In this document: one piece after another, positions 61,910-64,000 of the stretch
Layout: each line of letters begins with the position of its first letter
How positions within the stretch are numbered: the stretch's first letter is position 1
Assembly (NCBI GenBank): GCA_963677935.2
Contig: CAXXEH010000003.1
Coordinates: 6,441,586-6,505,585 of the forward strand
Origin: JAAFHB01 sp963677935
Lineage (GTDB): Bacteria > Bacteroidota > Bacteroidia > Bacteroidales > Prolixibacteraceae
Reading direction: 5' to 3'
Length of the DNA stretch: 64,000 nucleotides
The notes under the pieces: generated by a model
What the model was told of the DNA's origin: nothing
Database searches by the model: none
The model's input: the letters and a program-made list of their open reading frames with translations, nothing else
Position numbers and translations under genes: made by a program

Positions 61910-63652
61910 ATGACATCTGTTACAAACGACAATATTCTTGATCAGGAACCAGTTGAAATTACAGGTTCCGAAGCGGTTATCCGCTCTTTGATTGCCGAAG
62001 GTGTTGATACAATCTTTGGATATCCTGGTGGTGCAATTATGCCTGTTTACAATGCGTTGCACGATCACCATCACGATCTTAAACATGTACTTACCCGTCA
62101 CGAACAGGGTGCAGTTCATGCCGCTCAGGGGTATGCTCGCGTTTCGGGTAAAGTTGGCGTCTGTATTGCCACCTCCGGTCCCGGCGCTACCAACCTGATT
62201 ACCGGAATTGCTGATGCCCTGATTGATTCAACTCCCCTTGTGTGTATTACCGGTCAGGTACTTTCGGGTTTATTGGGTACTGATGCATTTCAGGAATCAG
62301 ATGTTATTGGTATCACGATGCCTGTAACGAAGTGGAATTACCAGATTACCAGTGCAGAAGAGATACCGGAAGCGATTTCAAGGGCTTTTTATATCGCTTC
62401 AACTGGTCGCCCCGGTCCGGTAGTACTCGATATTACCAAAGATGCCCAGTTTGCGATGTTAAAATACTCCTATTCCAAATGCATCAAGATACGTTCCTAT
62501 GTTCCCGAATATCCTGCGGATAAATCATTATTAAAGAAGGCTGCAGAATTGATTAACAGTGCAAAGAAACCTTATCTTTTATATGGACAGGGTGTTATGT
62601 TGTCTGGAGGAGAAAAGGAGCTGATCAGCTTTCTGGATAAGACAGGAATACCGGCAGCAGGGACCTTACTCGGATTGTCTGCCATTCCAACCGACCATCC
62701 ATTAAATATGGGGATGCTTGGAATGCACGGAAACTATGGCCCTAATATTAAGACAAATCAATGTGATGTCTTGATTGCGGTAGGTATGCGTTTTGATGAC
62801 CGGGTTACTGGTACAGTTTCCACCTACGCCAAACAGGCAAAAATTATTCATATTGAGATTGATCCTTCAGAGGTGGATAAAAATATTAAAACGGATGTTG
62901 CGCTCATAGGTGATGCAAAACATACCCTCAGATTGCTTTCACGGTTAGTGGAAGAAAAACAGCATCCCGAATGGCTCGCTGAATTTAAAGCCGCCAACGA
63001 TATTGAAATTGAAAAGGTGATCAATAATGACCTTGTGCCTAAAAAGCCTGGTATGACAATGGCTGAAGTTGTTCGTATGGTTTCGGATCTTACAGAAAGT
63101 AAAGCAGTGATAATTACCGATGTTGGACAGAACCAAATGGCAGCTGCCCGTTATTCGAAATTTATTGGCTCGCGCAGTTGGGTGACCAGCGGCGGATTGG
63201 GTACAATGGGTTTTGGTTTACCCGCAGCAATGGGAGCTAAATTGGGTGCTCCTGATCGCGAAGTGGTCGTTTTTACCGGTGATGGCGGAATGCAAATGAC
63301 CCTCCAGGAATTGGGCACCATCGCTCAGGAGAACCTGGCTGTTAAAATTGTGATCCTGAATAACCATTTCCTTGGGATGGTAAGGCAATGGCAGGAACTT
63401 TTCTTTGAAAAAAGGTATTCATTTACTGAAATACTGAGTCCCAATTTTGTAAAGTTAGCCGATGCGTATGGTATACCGGGAAGCATGGTGAATAAGCGTG
63501 AAGACCTTGAGGGTGAGATGAAGAAAATGCTTGAGTGTGTTGGGCCATATCTACTTGAGGTGAAGATTGAGAAGGAAGACAATATCTTTCCGATGGTTCC
63601 TCAGGGAAAATCGGTTGCCCAAATCATTCTTAGTGCAGATGAATTGAAATAA
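61910..63652 (+). CDS. ilvB: acetolactate synthase, large subunit
   Basis: 580 residues. ThDP-enzyme architecture: pyrimidine-binding N-domain with GVDTIFGYPGGAIMPVYNAL and RHEQGAVHAAQGYARVSG (catalytic Glu), FAD/central domain with GMLGMHGNYGPN, and the C-terminal PP-binding motif GDGGMQMTLQELGTIAQENL. Condenses pyruvate into acetolactate, the first shared step for valine and leucine. 36 bases before the small subunit gene, as expected for one complex. Confidence 0.97.
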   Translation: MTSVTNDNILDQEPVEITGSEAVIRSLIAEGVDTIFGYPGGAIMPVYNALHDHHHDLKHVLTRHEQGAVHAAQGYARVSGKVGVCIATSGPGATNLITGIADALIDSTPLVCITGQVLSGLLGTDAFQESDVIGITMPVTKWNYQITSAEEIPEAISRAFYIASTGRPGPVVLDITKDAQFAMLKYSYSKCIKIRSYVPEYPADKSLLKKAAELINSAKKPYLLYGQGVMLSGGEKELISFLDKTGIPAAGTLLGLSAIPTDHPLNMGMLGMHGNYGPNIKTNQCDVLIAVGMRFDDRVTGTVSTYAKQAKIIHIEIDPSEVDKNIKTDVALIGDAKHTLRLLSRLVEEKQHPEWLAEFKAANDIEIEKVINNDLVPKKPGMTMAEVVRMVSDLTESKAVIITDVGQNQMAAARYSKFIGSRSWVTSGGLGTMGFGLPAAMGAKLGAPDREVVVFTGDGGMQMTLQELGTIAQENLAVKIVILNNHFLGMVRQWQELFFEKRYSFTEILSPNFVKLADAYGIPGSMVNKREDLEGEMKKMLECVGPYLLEVKIEKEDNIFPMVPQGKSVAQIILSADELK

Positions 63653-63688
63653 ATTTTCAAATCAGGTTCAAATTAAAAATTCAACAAG

Positions 63689-64000
63689 ATGAAGAAAGAG
63701 TATATCATAACAGCCTACAGCGAAAACCACATTGGTTTGCTGAACCGTATCACCATCATATTTACACGGCGTAAAGTCAACATCGAAAGTCTGACCGTAT
63801 CACAGTCTGCATTAAAAGGGATCAGTAAATTCACCATTGTTGTTAATGAAACAACCGACAAAGTGGTGAATATTGTAAAACAGATCGACAAGCAGATTGA
63901 AGTACTTAAAGCGTATTACAATACAAATGAAGAGATGATTTTCCAGGAAATTGCCTTGTACAAGGTCCCTACTGTGGCATTAATGGAGAGCGATCAGATC
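63689..64000 (+). CDS. ilvN: acetolactate synthase small subunit, N-terminal part (cut by window edge)
   Basis: 104 codons from ATG 63689 to the right edge. The translation starts MKKEYIITAYSENHIGLLNR and continues ITIIFTRRKVNIESLTVSQS, a regulatory ACT domain typical of IlvN, which confers feedback inhibition by valine on IlvB. Continues with VNIVKQIDKQIEVLKAYY. The C-terminal half lies outside the window. Third gene of the attenuated ilv operon. Confidence 0.93.
   Translation, partial: MKKEYIITAYSENHIGLLNRITIIFTRRKVNIESLTVSQSALKGISKFTIVVNETTDKVVNIVKQIDKQIEVLKAYYNTNEEMIFQEIALYKVPTVALMESDQI

Overview
The window looks like chromosomal DNA of a member of the Bacteroidota, most likely class Bacteroidia. 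The evidence is direct: several promoters match the Bacteroidetes primary-sigma consensus (TTTG/TTTC, about 19 bases, TAnnTTTG); secreted proteins carry signal peptides ending in ..AQ or ..SQ; lipoproteins have short spacers; and lineage-typical families are present (DUF3822, DUF1080, Gfo/Idh/MocA proteins with Tat signals, S41 peptidase, ilvD-first branched-chain operon). I cannot name a genus. No phage, IS transposase, CRISPR array or rRNA operon was seen. Most of the window is housekeeping or central metabolism, with one small accessory-looking island near the left end.

Left end (1-13.7 kb). A truncated nitroreductase is followed by a four-gene cassette (1217-5335) of exported proteins: a kelch-propeller lipoprotein, a small predicted outer-membrane barrel, a WD40 propeller, and a second barrel-type protein. 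A pair of about 144-bp direct repeats brackets the cassette. Next come a PafA-type alkaline phosphatase homologue whose active site has been almost wholly replaced (a predicted pseudoenzyme), a CYTH phosphatase, an internally deleted Dabb-type protein, CutC, an MFS exporter, a HAD hydrolase and an Omp85-like barrel with one POTRA-like region. The intergenic gaps carry REP/MITE-like inverted repeats.

Middle (13.7-36 kb). Mostly minus-strand housekeeping genes: an RlmL-like rRNA methylase, serine acetyltransferase, PnuC plus an NadR-type kinase, a CtpA-type protease, nitronate monooxygenase and a membrane-anchored LytTR regulator. Then three tandem tRNA-Asp genes with their own promoter and terminator, rsmD-DUF3822, a RecD-like helicase, RNase Z, a STAS protein and rpsA. 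Beyond these lie phosphoglucomutase, a DUF1080/sugar-isomerase/Gfo-Idh-MocA group suggesting catabolism of oxidised (3-keto) sugars, and guaA.

Right half (36-64 kb). A galactose locus (FucP-type transporter, galK, GntR-type regulator, galM) is followed by an acyl-CoA ligase and a secreted C45/Ntn hydrolase. Then come PepP, a DUF1080-PHP fusion lipoprotein, a BASS transporter and two class II aldolase genes, one a tandem fusion with a dead second half. A queuosine operon (transporter-queC-queF) has a probable preQ1-I riboswitch ending four bases before its first start codon. Enolase, an exported CarboxypepD-reg protein, a PBP4-type DD-peptidase and a DoxX-MarR-lipoprotein operon with a palindromic operator candidate follow. 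The window ends in an ilvD-ilvB-ilvN operon preceded by a 21-codon leader peptide rich in Ile/Leu/Val and a perfect terminator hairpin, a classic transcription attenuator.

The best candidates for something new are the repeat-bracketed propeller/barrel cassette, the PafA-like pseudoenzyme, the aldolase fusion with a dead half and the DUF1080-PHP fusion. The preQ1 and ilv leaders are well supported regulatory elements. All function calls rest on motif recognition by eye; no database search was possible.
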